DNA from: a virus
DNA length: 37,320 nucleotides
IMG/VR virus record: IMGVR_UViG_3300044855_000071
Span: 1-37,320 of that record
Reading direction: 5' to 3' (one strand)
Shown piece by piece: positions 21,181-31,055 of the stretch; the stretch's first letter is position 1, and each line of letters opens with the position of its first letter. Position numbers and translations under genes: made by a program. A model generated the notes under the pieces. That model made no database searches. It was not told the DNA's origin and saw only the letters and a program-made list of their open reading frames with translations.

Positions 21181-22454
21181 GCTACCGATTAACCGAACGG
21201 CAAACCATAGCCTACGATTTAGCATTAAGCGGCGATAAACGCGTAATAGTATTCGGTGGCGCAATTCGCGGCGGTAAAACGTATTGGCTACTGTTAACGC
21301 TAACCTCGCTATGTTTAGCGTACCCACGTAGCCGTTGGGCTATTATACGAAAGAGCCTACCGGATTTAAAGCGTACAACGTTTCCCAGCTTTAGTTCAAT
21401 AATGGTCGACGGCGTTTCTAATTATGTTCGCAGTTGGAATAGGGACACGCAAGTAGTAACGTTTATAAACGGTTCTGAGCTTATCTTCATGGCAGAAAGC
21501 TACGACGAAGACAAAGACCTCAACCGCTTCAGGGGCTTAGAAATAAACGGCGCGGGCTTGGACGAAGTAAACGAGCTACAAGAGCCAACATTTTACAAAG
21601 TTCAGGAGCGTATAGGTTCATGGAATAAGGCGCAAGGTAAGCCGCCTATACTTTGCCTCGCTACTTGCAACCCTGCGCAAAATTGGGTTAAGACGGTTAT
21701 TTATAAGCGCTACGTTGAAAACACGCTGCCCGAAAGGTGGGCGTTTATACCGAGCAAAATAACCGATAACCCGCATATACCCGCCGAATACTTAGAAGCT
21801 TTAAAGGAATTACCGCCTATTCAATACGCTAGGTTCGTCGAGGGCGATTGGGACGTAATGGACGAAGTATTAAACCCGTTCTTATACGAATGGGTCGACG
21901 AAAAGCATATAGACGATAACGCAACGCTAAACCCTAATATACCCGTTTATGTTAGTGTGGACTTTAATATTAACCCGCTTTGCGCTTTGGTTATTCAGCA
22001 AACCAGCGGCGGCGCTAACGTGGTCGACGAAATACGAATAGAGAAAGGCAGCATAGAGGCGTTTTGCGATGCGGTAAGGGCGTTAAACATTCCTATTGGC
22101 TTATTACGCATAACGGGCGATGCAATGGGTCGCGGCGGTACGGTTCAGCAGCGCGATAACTCGAGCGCCTATACTATGATTAAGCGCTTATTACACATGA
22201 ACGACAGCCAATTTATAATACCCGCGAACCCTAAGCACGAAAACAGCCGCGTCGATTGTAATTCGGCGTTACGGCGTTTGGATATTCGCGTTAATAGTAA
22301 ACGTTGTAAGGGCTTTGTATTCGACGCGAAGCAAGTACAATGCGATGCTAACGGCTCAATTATTAAATTGAATAGGCGAAAGTTAACCGAACGCGCCGAT
22401 TATTTAGATTGTTTTCGTTACTTTGTAAACGCGATTTTAAAACGATACCTATGA
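21177..22454 (+). CDS. terL: Terminase large subunit
   Basis: This 425-residue protein pumps DNA into the prohead and cuts it. The ATPase has Walker A GGAIRGGKT (27-35), a coupling region with RKSLPDLKRTTFPSF, and Walker B INGAGLDE (123-130). The C-terminal RNase H-like nuclease shows its acidic residues in VSVDFNIN (D262), ITGDAMG (D315) and ERADYLDCFRYF (D408, D411). Length is normal for the family. The Cys- and fibre-containing tail genes follow directly instead of the portal, an unusual order. Confidence 0.95.
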   Translation: MSYRLTERQTIAYDLALSGDKRVIVFGGAIRGGKTYWLLLTLTSLCLAYPRSRWAIIRKSLPDLKRTTFPSFSSIMVDGVSNYVRSWNRDTQVVTFINGSELIFMAESYDEDKDLNRFRGLEINGAGLDEVNELQEPTFYKVQERIGSWNKAQGKPPILCLATCNPAQNWVKTVIYKRYVENTLPERWAFIPSKITDNPHIPAEYLEALKELPPIQYARFVEGDWDVMDEVLNPFLYEWVDEKHIDDNATLNPNIPVYVSVDFNINPLCALVIQQTSGGANVVDEIRIEKGSIEAFCDAVRALNIPIGLLRITGDAMGRGGTVQQRDNSSAYTMIKRLLHMNDSQFIIPANPKHENSRVDCNSALRRLDIRVNSKRCKGFVFDAKQVQCDANGSIIKLNRRKLTERADYLDCFRYFVNAILKRYL

Positions 22455-22792
22455 GCGTATGCACCCCTTGTTACGATGCTGGCATTATAATAGACGCTTG
22501 TTTAAGCTCTTTAGCGTTCGGGTACGTTACACCCGAAACGGGCTATATAGTGGACGTTAAGCATAACGCTACGGGCAAAGTACAAACGTTTGAAGCGATA
22601 AGCGACGAAGCCGGGCTAATATCAATTAGCGGGTTAAAGGTCGACCCGTTGCAGGGCTACACAATTAGCTTACGCGATTGTACGAATTTCACTATTTGCG
22701 AAACTGAATACACATGTATTAGCTTTGCGGTTGCAAACACCAACTATGAGCCTGAGGGCGTTACTAACCTTTTAGATTGTACCGAATGTTAA
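22451..22792 (+). CDS. Hypothetical Cys-rich protein behind terminase
   Basis: This protein of 113 residues starts at ATG 22451, overlapping the TerL stop (ATGA); the frame upstream lies inside TerL. It has Cys pairs at both ends (CTPCYDAG, DCTEC at the C-terminus) and looks like a small beta-sandwich (GYIVDVKHNATGKVQTFEAIS). It may be a virion decoration or tail protein. No family is recognised. Confidence 0.65.
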   Translation: MSVCTPCYDAGIIIDACLSSLAFGYVTPETGYIVDVKHNATGKVQTFEAISDEAGLISISGLKVDPLQGYTISLRDCTNFTICETEYTCISFAVANTNYEPEGVTNLLDCTEC

Positions 22793-22995
22793 CACGTATT
22801 AAACACATTTTTTTAGGCTGGTATCTTATGCTTAAAGACGATAAGGCAACGCGTAATATGTCGCAAGTGCGGCGTATGGTTTGCGAGGTTTGCCCGAAGC
22901 GTAATAAGTTTTTAGACCAGTGTAATGAGTGCGGTTGTTTTCTGCCCGCAAAGACCCGCGTAAAGGATGCTGCATGCCCCTTACAGCTTTGGTAA
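22786..22995 (+). CDS. Zinc-ribbon protein
   Basis: This 69-residue protein has a clear zinc-binding pattern: CEVCPKR, then CNECGCFLPAKTRVKD, then CPL near the end. This resembles the small zinc-ribbon proteins (DUF6171-like) found near terminase genes in phages. The start ATG at 22786 overlaps the previous gene by 7 bases; a TTG further up is unlikely. Confidence 0.7.
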   Translation: MLTRIKHIFLGWYLMLKDDKATRNMSQVRRMVCEVCPKRNKFLDQCNECGCFLPAKTRVKDAACPLQLW

Positions 22996-23002
22996 GCGAC
23001 CT

Positions 23003-23257
23003 ATGTTTATTAAGCTCAAAGCAATGTTAGTTGAAAGCCTAGATACTGAGGACGAAAAACTAGCGGAAGCGACGCGGCGCGAAATAGGATATACCGACCT
23101 ATTGATAAACATAAACCATATTAATTACGCTTTTCGCTCAACGCCCAAAGAAACGGTATTATACCTAAACGATGACACCACAATAGTAACCTATGAAACG
23201 ATTGCACAAATACACGAAAAAATTAACCGCGCCTTTGCGTTACCTCTTTTATCGTAA
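23003..23257 (+). CDS. Hypothetical protein before the tail chaperones
   Basis: This protein of 84 residues starts at ATG 23003. It is a charged, mixed alpha/beta protein (LLININHINYAFRSTP, TVLYLNDDTTIVTYETIAQIHEKI). The C-terminal 65 bases overlap the next gene. No family is recognised. Confidence 0.6.
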   Translation: MFIKLKAMLVESLDTEDEKLAEATRREIGYTDLLININHINYAFRSTPKETVLYLNDDTTIVTYETIAQIHEKINRAFALPLLS

Positions 23258-23846
23258 ACCCAAAACAACCTATAACCTAGTAGAAGTATTTAAACACGAA
23301 CGCCATACTTATTACCGCTTCCCTAAAGAGGTTAATATGCCGCTCGAAAGATTTGCTATGAGCATGAGTTTGCTCGAGCGTTTAAGCAGCGGGTTAAGCG
23401 GTTCGGAAATGGAAAAGATATTAGGCGAAATGGAAAAGGCTTTAGCCGCTGGTTTATCTAACCCAAAGACCGCCGCGCTAATGGGCGCTTATATTCACGT
23501 TATACGCGAACGGCAAAACACGGTTATACACCGCGACTTGTTATTAAACATAGCCGCGACTTGGATTATACGCGGCGACGAAAACCCCGCAGAAATAAAC
23601 CCCGATATACACCAACAAAAGTTAACCCTATTCGAAGAGCTGAGTAAAGGGGGCGCTCACGATTTTTTTTACAGCTTGGGTATCGAGCCGCTGATGCCCT
23701 TATTCAGTATTTCACCGGAAGAATTACAGCAGCTATGGGAATACAACACGGTGCAAATACGCAAGCTAACCGACTTACTACGCCAGCTGAGCTCTCACCG
23801 CAAAGCCGGGCAACGCGAACAAGCCAGCAGTTCAGAGAACAAGTAA
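23193..23846 (+). CDS. Probable tail assembly chaperone
   Basis: This 217-residue protein lies directly before the tape-measure gene, the place of tail assembly chaperones (lambda G-like). It is mostly helical (MSLLERLSSGLSGSEMEKI, ISPEELQQLWEYNT), has no membrane segment, and ends in a polar tail. A T8 run at 23663-23670 forms an in-frame T TTT TTT slippery site, and the -1 frame is open from there to 23983. A TAATG start of the next gene offers a simpler coupling. The chaperone role comes from position. Confidence 0.6.
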   Translation: MKRLHKYTKKLTAPLRYLFYRKPKTTYNLVEVFKHERHTYYRFPKEVNMPLERFAMSMSLLERLSSGLSGSEMEKILGEMEKALAAGLSNPKTAALMGAYIHVIRERQNTVIHRDLLLNIAATWIIRGDENPAEINPDIHQQKLTLFEELSKGGAHDFFYSLGIEPLMPLFSISPEELQQLWEYNTVQIRKLTDLLRQLSSHRKAGQREQASSSENK

Positions 23847-23983
23847 TGAACCTAGCGGGCGGTTCTATATCGGAGTTTAATGAATTAATGAGTTCCGATG
23901 TTTCGACTTATTTGCTTAAATTTGAGCAGCATTTAAAGGCTCAAAACAATGGCGGCAAAAGTTCAAATTACATACGAAGCTGA
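23846..23983 (+). CDS. Second tail assembly chaperone segment (lambda T-like), coupled or frameshifted
   Basis: These 45 codons lie in the -1 frame of the preceding gene and begin at an ATG overlapping its stop (TAATG). The peptide (SISEFNELMSSDVSTYLLKFEQ) has the acidic helical character of the C-terminal part of chaperone fusions. The frame is open upstream to 23669, so it may instead be made only as a -1 frameshift extension. The gene overlaps the tape measure start by 35 bases. Coding nature is likely; the mode of expression is open. Confidence 0.6.
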   Translation: MNLAGGSISEFNELMSSDVSTYLLKFEQHLKAQNNGGKSSNYIRS

Positions 23984-26759
23984 GGCGTCGAGCCTACGTG
24001 AAGTTGTTAATGAAGCGAATAAGGCTAACGACGCTTTAGAAGCGGGCGCTCAAAAGACTTCAGAAAAACTATCGAATACTTATAAAGCCGTTGGTAAATC
24101 GTTTACTAGCAATTTCGGCGGTACGCAGGTTCGTAAAACATTAGACGAACAAGCTAAGGCATTTGACCAAGTAAACAAAAAAGCAACGCCGTTAACGCGA
24201 GTATTACGCGGCATTAAAAACGAACTTAACCTATTAGAGGAGTCAGGGCAAGGCGGCACCGCTGCGTTTAGAAAATTAACGCTAGAAGCTGCAAGGCTCG
24301 AAGACCAGATAGGCGACACACGGGCGCGGGTTTCTAACCTTGCGAGCGATACGTTTAAATTCGATGCAGCGGTTCAGGCTACGCAGGGATTAGCGGCGGG
24401 CTTCGAAATAGCGCAAGGCGCGGCGGCTTTGTTCGGTAGTGAAAACGAAGACCTGCAAAAGGTTATAGCGCAAACCACAGCGGCAATGGCTATTGCTAAC
24501 GGGTTGCAACAAATAAGCGCGTTATTGCTTGAAGAAAGTAAATTAAAAACATTTGCACTAACCGCAGCGCAAGCGGCATACAACGGCGTTATATCGCTTA
24601 CCACGGGAGCGCTAAAGGGTTTACGCCTTGCGTTAGCAGCTACGGGCGTAGGCGCTATTATAGTCGCCTTAGGTGCGGTCGTAGCTTATTGGGACGAAAT
24701 TAAAGCCTCTATTACGGGCGTTAATGAAGAACAAGAAAAGCTAAACGCTACAAGTCAAGCTAACCTAAAGTTAGAACAGGATAAGCTAGAGGCTATTGGT
24801 AACCAAGACGAAGTATTAAAGCTGCAAGGTAAAACCGAAAGGGAGATATTACAGCTAAAGGTTAAACAGTCCGAGCAAACCATAGCCGCGCAGGAAGCCG
24901 CAATTAGAAGTACGCAAACGAATTTAAAGCTACAAATCGAAGCCGAAAAAAGGTCGTTTGAGGTCGTTCGTAATATTGCAAGGTTTGGCATAGAAGCAAG
25001 TTTGGCAGCGGCTAGGGCTTTGGTAGCGCCTTTGGATTTATTAATAACGGTAGCGAATGAAGTAGCCGACGCGTTAGGGTTCGAAAAGATAACTACAACA
25101 GTTAACGAACAAATTACCAAACTTGCTAAAACAGGCTCGGAAGCCGTAGCCAAATTAGCTTTTGACCCTGAAGAAACTAGAAAAAGCGGCGAGGCGGCTT
25201 TGGCTGCAAGCGACAAAGCTCTAAAGGATTTACAAAACCAAAGGGCGGGCTTTCTTAATTCGATTAAGGATATTGACAAAGAGGCGGCGGATGAAGCCGC
25301 TAACGCAGCTAAAGAGGCTAACGACAAATCAACCGAAGCCGCAAAGAAAGCCGCCGAAGACCAAGCCGCGGCGCGCGAAAAGTTACGGCAATTAGAAAAT
25401 GAAGCCTTTTTAACGCAGTTAGCTGAACAGGAAAAAATACTAAACGAAAGCAACAATAAGATACTAGAACTCGAAAAGGCGTTTAGGGACGCTAAATTTA
25501 AAGCGGGTAGCGCTGAGGAAATACAAGCGCAAAAGGATTTAGCGACGGCAATAGAACAAGTAAAAACGCAGGCTAATAAACAAATAGAAGCCATCGACAA
25601 ACAGGAACTCGAAAAGAGCGTACAACGCCAAATCGAAGCCGCAAAGGTAGGCGCAAACGCTACGCTTCAGGAACAGTTAACCTCAATACAGAAACAGCAG
25701 CAAATCGAATTAGATAACGCCGAAAAGCTAGGTAAGGACAAAGTAGAAATAAACAAGCGCTACGCCGAACAAATCGACGCTATAAATAAACAGATAGCGC
25801 AAGCCGAAGTAAATACGCAAATAAACACCTTACAGCGTTTAGAAATAGAGCAAGGCAGTAGTTTAGACCGCCGAATACAATTAATCGAAATAGAAGCCGC
25901 TAAACGCAAAAAAGAGGCTACCGATAATATTAAAGACGAAAAGGAACGCGCCTCGGCTATTCAGTTAATCGAAGCCGAAACACAGGCGGCTATACGCGAA
26001 GAACGGAAAAAGACCCTAGACGAAAGTATAGAACAAGGCTTAGAGTTTGCTAACGCCGTTGGTAATGCGTTTCAATCTTTTGTTGCGCTATCTAAACAGC
26101 AAAGCGAGGCGCGTGTAGCTTTTGTTCAGGAAAGCAGCGCGGCTGAATTAGAGGCTATAAACAAAAGCGCGGCTAGTGAAATAACAAAAGAGCGTAACCG
26201 CGAGGCGTTGCGTTTACGTACTGAGCGCCGTATAGCATCTGAAAAAACTAAACAAGCCGCGCTAGATAAGCAATTAGCTTTATTTAATGCTATTATAAAT
26301 ACAGCCGCATCCATAACAAAGGTATTAGGCAACCCCGTATTAGTAGCGTTAGCAACGGCAGCGGGCGCGGTTCAGATAGCCACAATAGCCTCGCAGCCCG
26401 TACCGCGGTTTGCAAAGGGTGGTTTAATAGGCGGGCGTTTACATAGCGCGGGCGGTACGTTAATCGAAGCTGAACGCGACGAATATATAATTAACCGCCG
26501 TCAATCGGTTAAGCACCGCCGCGAGCTAGATGCTATTAACACCTCGAGCGCTGCGTTTAAAAAGCTAATCGAGGAACGGTATGTACGACCTGCGTTATTA
26601 GCTTACGCAGGCGGGCGCAAAAACGACGCGGTAATAATTAACGCCTCTTTAAATTCTAAAAGCATGGAGCGTAAATTAGATAGGTTAAATAAGACGATGT
26701 TAAAACAAAAAACCGTCGTTAATATTAACGCATACGATACTAGGTACAAATGGCAGTAG
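23949..26759 (+). CDS. Tape measure protein
   Basis: This 936-residue protein sets tail length and is the longest frame. It is dominated by coiled coil (about 10-130 and 265-760, rich in Glu, Gln, Lys and Ala). A hydrophobic segment at about 217-248 (LALAATGVGAIIVALG) and another near 785-815 (INTAASITKVLGNPVLVALATAAGAV) are typical of tape measures. A C-terminal region with PVPRFAKGGLIGG follows, a motif I associate with tape measure C-termini. Length predicts a tail of roughly 140 nm if the usual 1.5 angstroms per residue holds. Confidence 0.9.
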   Translation: MAAKVQITYEAEASSLREVVNEANKANDALEAGAQKTSEKLSNTYKAVGKSFTSNFGGTQVRKTLDEQAKAFDQVNKKATPLTRVLRGIKNELNLLEESGQGGTAAFRKLTLEAARLEDQIGDTRARVSNLASDTFKFDAAVQATQGLAAGFEIAQGAAALFGSENEDLQKVIAQTTAAMAIANGLQQISALLLEESKLKTFALTAAQAAYNGVISLTTGALKGLRLALAATGVGAIIVALGAVVAYWDEIKASITGVNEEQEKLNATSQANLKLEQDKLEAIGNQDEVLKLQGKTEREILQLKVKQSEQTIAAQEAAIRSTQTNLKLQIEAEKRSFEVVRNIARFGIEASLAAARALVAPLDLLITVANEVADALGFEKITTTVNEQITKLAKTGSEAVAKLAFDPEETRKSGEAALAASDKALKDLQNQRAGFLNSIKDIDKEAADEAANAAKEANDKSTEAAKKAAEDQAAAREKLRQLENEAFLTQLAEQEKILNESNNKILELEKAFRDAKFKAGSAEEIQAQKDLATAIEQVKTQANKQIEAIDKQELEKSVQRQIEAAKVGANATLQEQLTSIQKQQQIELDNAEKLGKDKVEINKRYAEQIDAINKQIAQAEVNTQINTLQRLEIEQGSSLDRRIQLIEIEAAKRKKEATDNIKDEKERASAIQLIEAETQAAIREERKKTLDESIEQGLEFANAVGNAFQSFVALSKQQSEARVAFVQESSAAELEAINKSAASEITKERNREALRLRTERRIASEKTKQAALDKQLALFNAIINTAASITKVLGNPVLVALATAAGAVQIATIASQPVPRFAKGGLIGGRLHSAGGTLIEAERDEYIINRRQSVKHRRELDAINTSSAAFKKLIEERYVRPALLAYAGGRKNDAVIINASLNSKSMERKLDRLNKTMLKQKTVVNINAYDTRYKWQ

Positions 26760-28792
26760 AATTAAAGTTTTTAATCGACGGCTTAGAGCGCGGGCAACCT
26801 TTAAACCCTGAGGACTTTGCTATAACAATTAGTGAGGACGATAGTATAGGAGCGCGTATTGTATCTTTTGAAAACGAGTTAACCTTTGGCGGCGACGTTT
26901 ACGATTATCTATACACCAAACTAGAAACAAGTGGCTATTGTGAATTGGTACGCGTAAGCGTGCAATATATTTGCGCTTCGGGAACGTGGCAAAAATTAGT
27001 TGACGGCTATATAATAGCTACTGAGTGTACATTTATTTTAGCCCGCTGCCAAGTTAAAACGAAGCTATACGACGAAACATTTAGCACCAAAATAAACAAT
27101 AACAAAAGCATACCGTTTTCGCTTCAGCTAACGCAAACTAAAAACGGGCAACCCGTTACACCGCCAACGCTTCGACGCTTAGAAATATTTTTACCAGCTA
27201 CGGGAATATTCGAGCCGTTATGCGCTTACGGCTACCCTGTTTACGATGTGTTTAGGCATTTAGTAAACTGCATGAGCGATAACCTAGTTGACTTCGAAAG
27301 CAATTATTTACAATATACTTACCCCGACGTTAATATACCAGCGTTTACAAACGGCAAAGTATTACGCACGCGCACTATTTTAGAAATGGTTTGCGAATTT
27401 GAAACGCTATATAATGCGCTGCGCACTAAATTAAATTTAGGCATGGGCTTCGAGAAACAAGCCAACGGGCGACCGTTATTAAGAATAGAACCTATAAGTT
27501 ATTTTCAACAAATTAACGCAAGCGCTAATTTATACGACCAGCCCGAAATAGAAATGAAGTTCGATACGGCGCGTTTATACCAAGCTGTTAACTTCGGTAA
27601 CGAAACGGTATTAGAGCAAGGGCAATGCGACGGCGGTAATAGTTCATGTACGTTTACACAAACTCCGTTTAGGGGTTTTAGAAATGAGCGCTTCGGGTTT
27701 GTTGGCGAATGCAATACGGCTAATATATTACAGCTCGAAACGGCGTCTATTTTATTTGATACAAACGTTATCGAAGACGTTATAGCCTTTGCAGCCGAGG
27801 GCTATGACGAAAGCAATTTTATAATTCAGAGTAACTATTTCGAATTTAATTCAAACCCTAATTGCTTAGTAGCTCAACCATACGACCCGTATGCGCTAGG
27901 GCAAACCGTTTATAACGGTGTTTATACTAACGAGCGTGTTTCGTCTAACTGGTTGAGCGGCTACCCTAATAGCCTTAGTAGTTTTCTCGAGGGCTTTAAT
28001 ACCGTGCTAACACCGTTTACGGTTAACTTTAGCGCTGGCATAGCTAACCAAATAATAAATCAAGTTGAATGCACCGACGCGCAATATGTTTCAATATTAG
28101 ACGATACGGCGCACTTTGCTATTTATTTACAGCAAACCAGCGACCCTAATAACCTTTATGAAGTAGATACCTATACCGTACCGTTTGCGGGCGTTTATAC
28201 ATTTAGCGCGGGTATTATATTCGAAGAAATGCGCGACGCTGCAAACGACGCTATTGACCCAACCGAATGGGGGCGCGACCGTAAGATATTTATAAAACAA
28301 TATGATAACACCGACGCTTTTGTTCAGGAAATAGAAGTAGGCAATTCTGGAAGCTCAAAGGTTAAGGCATGGAGTGAAATTACAAACTATACAATAGTAT
28401 GTAACCAAGGCGATAAAATACGGGTAGACGCTGCGGTAAAACGCGCTACGGGTGGAACTATTTATATAAGCCTGCAAAGGTTTATAGATACCGCCGTAAT
28501 TAATTCAGTAAGCCGAACAAGTTACTTTACAGGTTCTGGAATACCATTCGACGAAAGCACGCTAAACCCTGTTAATATAGACGAAGTTCAAAGCTATGTA
28601 TATAAGTTTAGCCGCCCGCTTACAATGGCAGAAATAAACGCTATAACGAGCGAAACGTCGAAGCCTATTTTATTAGGTAGGCGTGACGATAGTTTAGCGG
28701 TTATACCTACCTACATTAAAACGATTAATATACAATCTGTAATGCGCAAGGGCGCAGAATTTGAATTACGCTCTAATAAACTACTTCCATGA
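26750..28792 (+). CDS. Tail-tip (distal tail/baseplate) protein
   Basis: This 680-residue protein follows the tape measure with a 10-base overlap, the place of distal tail and tail-tip proteins. The N-terminal half is beta-rich (FAITISEDDSIGARIVSFEN, LVDGYIIATECTFILA); a Cys-rich stretch (QCDGGNSSCTF) lies near residue 300. The last part has a sandwich-like domain (about 470-600). No named family is recognised; Cys pairs may form disulfides. Confidence 0.65.
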   Translation: MAVELKFLIDGLERGQPLNPEDFAITISEDDSIGARIVSFENELTFGGDVYDYLYTKLETSGYCELVRVSVQYICASGTWQKLVDGYIIATECTFILARCQVKTKLYDETFSTKINNNKSIPFSLQLTQTKNGQPVTPPTLRRLEIFLPATGIFEPLCAYGYPVYDVFRHLVNCMSDNLVDFESNYLQYTYPDVNIPAFTNGKVLRTRTILEMVCEFETLYNALRTKLNLGMGFEKQANGRPLLRIEPISYFQQINASANLYDQPEIEMKFDTARLYQAVNFGNETVLEQGQCDGGNSSCTFTQTPFRGFRNERFGFVGECNTANILQLETASILFDTNVIEDVIAFAAEGYDESNFIIQSNYFEFNSNPNCLVAQPYDPYALGQTVYNGVYTNERVSSNWLSGYPNSLSSFLEGFNTVLTPFTVNFSAGIANQIINQVECTDAQYVSILDDTAHFAIYLQQTSDPNNLYEVDTYTVPFAGVYTFSAGIIFEEMRDAANDAIDPTEWGRDRKIFIKQYDNTDAFVQEIEVGNSGSSKVKAWSEITNYTIVCNQGDKIRVDAAVKRATGGTIYISLQRFIDTAVINSVSRTSYFTGSGIPFDESTLNPVNIDEVQSYVYKFSRPLTMAEINAITSETSKPILLGRRDDSLAVIPTYIKTINIQSVMRKGAEFELRSNKLLP

Positions 28793-30426
28793 GTTACACC
28801 TCGATACCGAACCAACCTATACTATTTAACACCGTACTACCTGAAAACTGCGTAGGCTGCGAGGGTAACTATTCGCAGCTAGTTGATTTTAACGACCAGC
28901 TGTTTTGGCAATTAGAAACCGAGCCGTGCGGCGCTTTAGAATTAAAGTTAAGCGCGTTAAGCAACTGGACGCAAAGCGGGAGCGAAATAACCGCAACGGG
29001 TAACTCGGGCTACTTATTACAGCAATATTGGCGCTTCGATGTTATTACGGTTGTTAAGGTTGTTATAAGCGTTACTAATTATAATTCGGGTACACTTGTA
29101 GTTAGTTTAGCGGGCGGCTCGTTTGAATACCTTACAACGGTCGGTACGCATACGCTGTATTTAAATATAGGCAATTTAACAAGCCCCTATTTAACGCTCG
29201 ATATTTACGGGCTTGCGGGTAACTTATTTAATGGTACGTTTATAGTCGAAAGCGTTGAGCCTATACCAACGGGCGGCTTATTTACGGGTATTGTAGATGC
29301 GCAAACGTTAGCCGTCGTTCAGGTACTAACGCCCGTGCTAACGGTTAAAGACCAATATTTAACGGCGGCTATTGACCTTGCAGATTATGAGCTAACGGCG
29401 GGTTGCTACCGTTTGGCTATTGCAGATTATTGTACAAATACATGCGGGCAATATTTTATTTATAACCCGTTCTTTAGCGGCGACCCGCTATGTATAGGCT
29501 GCGAGCCTATTGGCTGGAGTAATAATATTATTAGCGGCGGGGCGAACTGGGACGCGGGTAACGGTAGCGCAAGTATTACAATGACAACGGGCGATGTAAC
29601 GCAGCTAGTAAGCGTTACCGAGCTTTGCGAAGACGTTGAATATAGCGTAACGATTAAGGTCGATACGCTAACAAACGCCCGCTTACGTTTTCAGGTTAAC
29701 GATGTAACGTACGAAACAATAAGCACAACGGGTACATTTACCTTTGACGTAACGCCAACTAGCAGCGGCGCGATAGCGCTACAGGCTTCGCAATTCAGCT
29801 CAACACCTAGCGAAATAGAATTAAGCTATGTAACGGTACGCGCTTATAAAGAACAAGCGATATACGATAAATACAGCGAAGTTATAAGCATAGGCGATTA
29901 TAGCGACGAATGCAGATATTTTAAGCTCGAGGGCTGCAATGCTGAAAATCAATTTAACCTAGCTTTTAGCGGTACTTCGTTTTTGCCCGGTATTCGTTTA
30001 GAGGGTAGGCAATTCAGGGCGCAATATAATACCGACGTCGATTTATTTAGATACGCAAGCGGTCGCGCCGTTACGAGCTATGCGGATATACGTAAACGCT
30101 GGAGCTTTTATTTTGGGCGTTTGCCTGAGTACGTTTTCGATTTTCTTTCTATTATAACATACTTCGATAACCTTTACGTTAACGGCGAATTATACGCGCC
30201 CGCCGAAGATAGTTTTCCTGAAATAGAATATAACGACGCCGATAACTTAGGCGCTATTACAATAGACCTATTTAAGAAAAACGTTAAGGTACGTAAGACC
30301 GTTTGCAGCGCCGCCGATGCGAACTGCCTACCGTCGATACTCGATTTAGGCGACGAACCGTTTTTATTAACGCAAGCTGAAGACCGTATTTTAACGCAGG
30401 ATAACGTTAACTTATATCAAGAATAA
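28789..30426 (+). CDS. Tail structural protein, minor tail/tip
   Basis: This 545-residue protein overlaps the previous gene by ATGA. It is strand-rich with carbohydrate-binding-like jelly-roll segments (about 55-130 and 250-350, for example SASITMTTGDVTQLVSV) and Cys pairs (CVGCEG, CTNTCGQ, CIGCEP). It may form the outer tail tip and contact the host surface. No named family is recognised. Confidence 0.6.
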   Translation: MSYTSIPNQPILFNTVLPENCVGCEGNYSQLVDFNDQLFWQLETEPCGALELKLSALSNWTQSGSEITATGNSGYLLQQYWRFDVITVVKVVISVTNYNSGTLVVSLAGGSFEYLTTVGTHTLYLNIGNLTSPYLTLDIYGLAGNLFNGTFIVESVEPIPTGGLFTGIVDAQTLAVVQVLTPVLTVKDQYLTAAIDLADYELTAGCYRLAIADYCTNTCGQYFIYNPFFSGDPLCIGCEPIGWSNNIISGGANWDAGNGSASITMTTGDVTQLVSVTELCEDVEYSVTIKVDTLTNARLRFQVNDVTYETISTTGTFTFDVTPTSSGAIALQASQFSSTPSEIELSYVTVRAYKEQAIYDKYSEVISIGDYSDECRYFKLEGCNAENQFNLAFSGTSFLPGIRLEGRQFRAQYNTDVDLFRYASGRAVTSYADIRKRWSFYFGRLPEYVFDFLSIITYFDNLYVNGELYAPAEDSFPEIEYNDADNLGAITIDLFKKNVKVRKTVCSAADANCLPSILDLGDEPFLLTQAEDRILTQDNVNLYQE

Positions 30427-30432
30427 ATTTTA

Positions 30433-30440
30433 TATCTTTG
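30433..30440 (+). promoter_or_regulatory. -7 box of the tail-tube gene
   Basis: TATCTTTG matches TAnnTTTG. The start codon is 78 bases further on, so the mRNA has a long leader. No clear -33 box. The box is identical to that at 2154-2161. Confidence 0.55.
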
Positions 30441-30457
30441 TAAAACACTAAAGCGCC

Positions 30458-30480
30458 GTAGGAATAAACGAGGCATCCTA
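30458..30480 (+). promoter_or_regulatory. Stem-loop in the tail-tube leader
   Basis: TAGGA (30459-30463) pairs with TCCTA (30476-30480). AATAAAC begins at 30463. The order GTAGG, AATAAAC, CCTA is the same as in the capsid leader (998-1037), suggesting a shared control of abundant virion mRNAs. Confidence 0.4.
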
Positions 30481-30518
30481 TTTAACAGCCGCGTATAAAT
30501 TCTAAATACTTTAATTCT

Positions 30519-31055
30519 ATGGCATGCGTAAGCTATTGCGATAGTTCGTTACTAGACCATAATTTGGTTAATTGCAACGATTATAAGTTAGGCGGCGTTT
30601 CAGCTATTCTAGTGGGCGCTTGCGGTACTGCGTTAGTAGACCCTTCAGACGAAACAGAAGTTAATGCCTTGATTAGCGCCGGGACGGCTAAGTTAATCGA
30701 GGACATTCGCTTTGCTTTGCCTGCGGGCTCACCCGTAACGGTTGACAGCCCTATCGGCTGCGGCGTTCCTATTCGTATTAACGAAGACCGTACAGCAACC
30801 CTCTACGACGCGAACGTAACCGACGAAAATAATACCTTTTGGAACGATGTAAATAACCGCCGTATAGCGTGGATACTCGCGTACATGTGTGATAGCGGTA
30901 AGGTTATTTATATTAACCCTCCCGTTGGTATTAGTACTTCGGCTAACTTTATTTTGCCCGAGCAAAACAACGAACTACAACGTTATGAGGTAACGTTTTC
31001 TTGGCGTGATAAAAACATTCCAAGTCAATACGATGCACCTCCGGGAGTATTCTAA
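30519..31055 (+). CDS. Major tail tube protein (predicted)
   Basis: This 178-residue protein has its own promoter and a long leader, as expected for a highly expressed tail tube. Size fits. The N-terminus has several Cys (CVSYCDSSLLDHNLVNCND), and the sequence KLGGVSAILVGACG resembles tail-tube proteins of Bacteroidetes siphoviruses. It ends one base inside the glycosyltransferase gene (TAATGG). Unusually, it lies after the tape measure rather than before it. Confidence 0.65.
   Translation: MACVSYCDSSLLDHNLVNCNDYKLGGVSAILVGACGTALVDPSDETEVNALISAGTAKLIEDIRFALPAGSPVTVDSPIGCGVPIRINEDRTATLYDANVTDENNTFWNDVNNRRIAWILAYMCDSGKVIYINPPVGISTSANFILPEQNNELQRYEVTFSWRDKNIPSQYDAPPGVF

Noticed and set aside
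24755-25600. Long leftward open frame (281 codons) inside the tape measure gene
   Set aside because: It is a low-complexity Ser/Ala/Leu-rich shadow of the Glu/Lys/Gln-rich coiled coil on the other strand, with no promoter, leader or domain.
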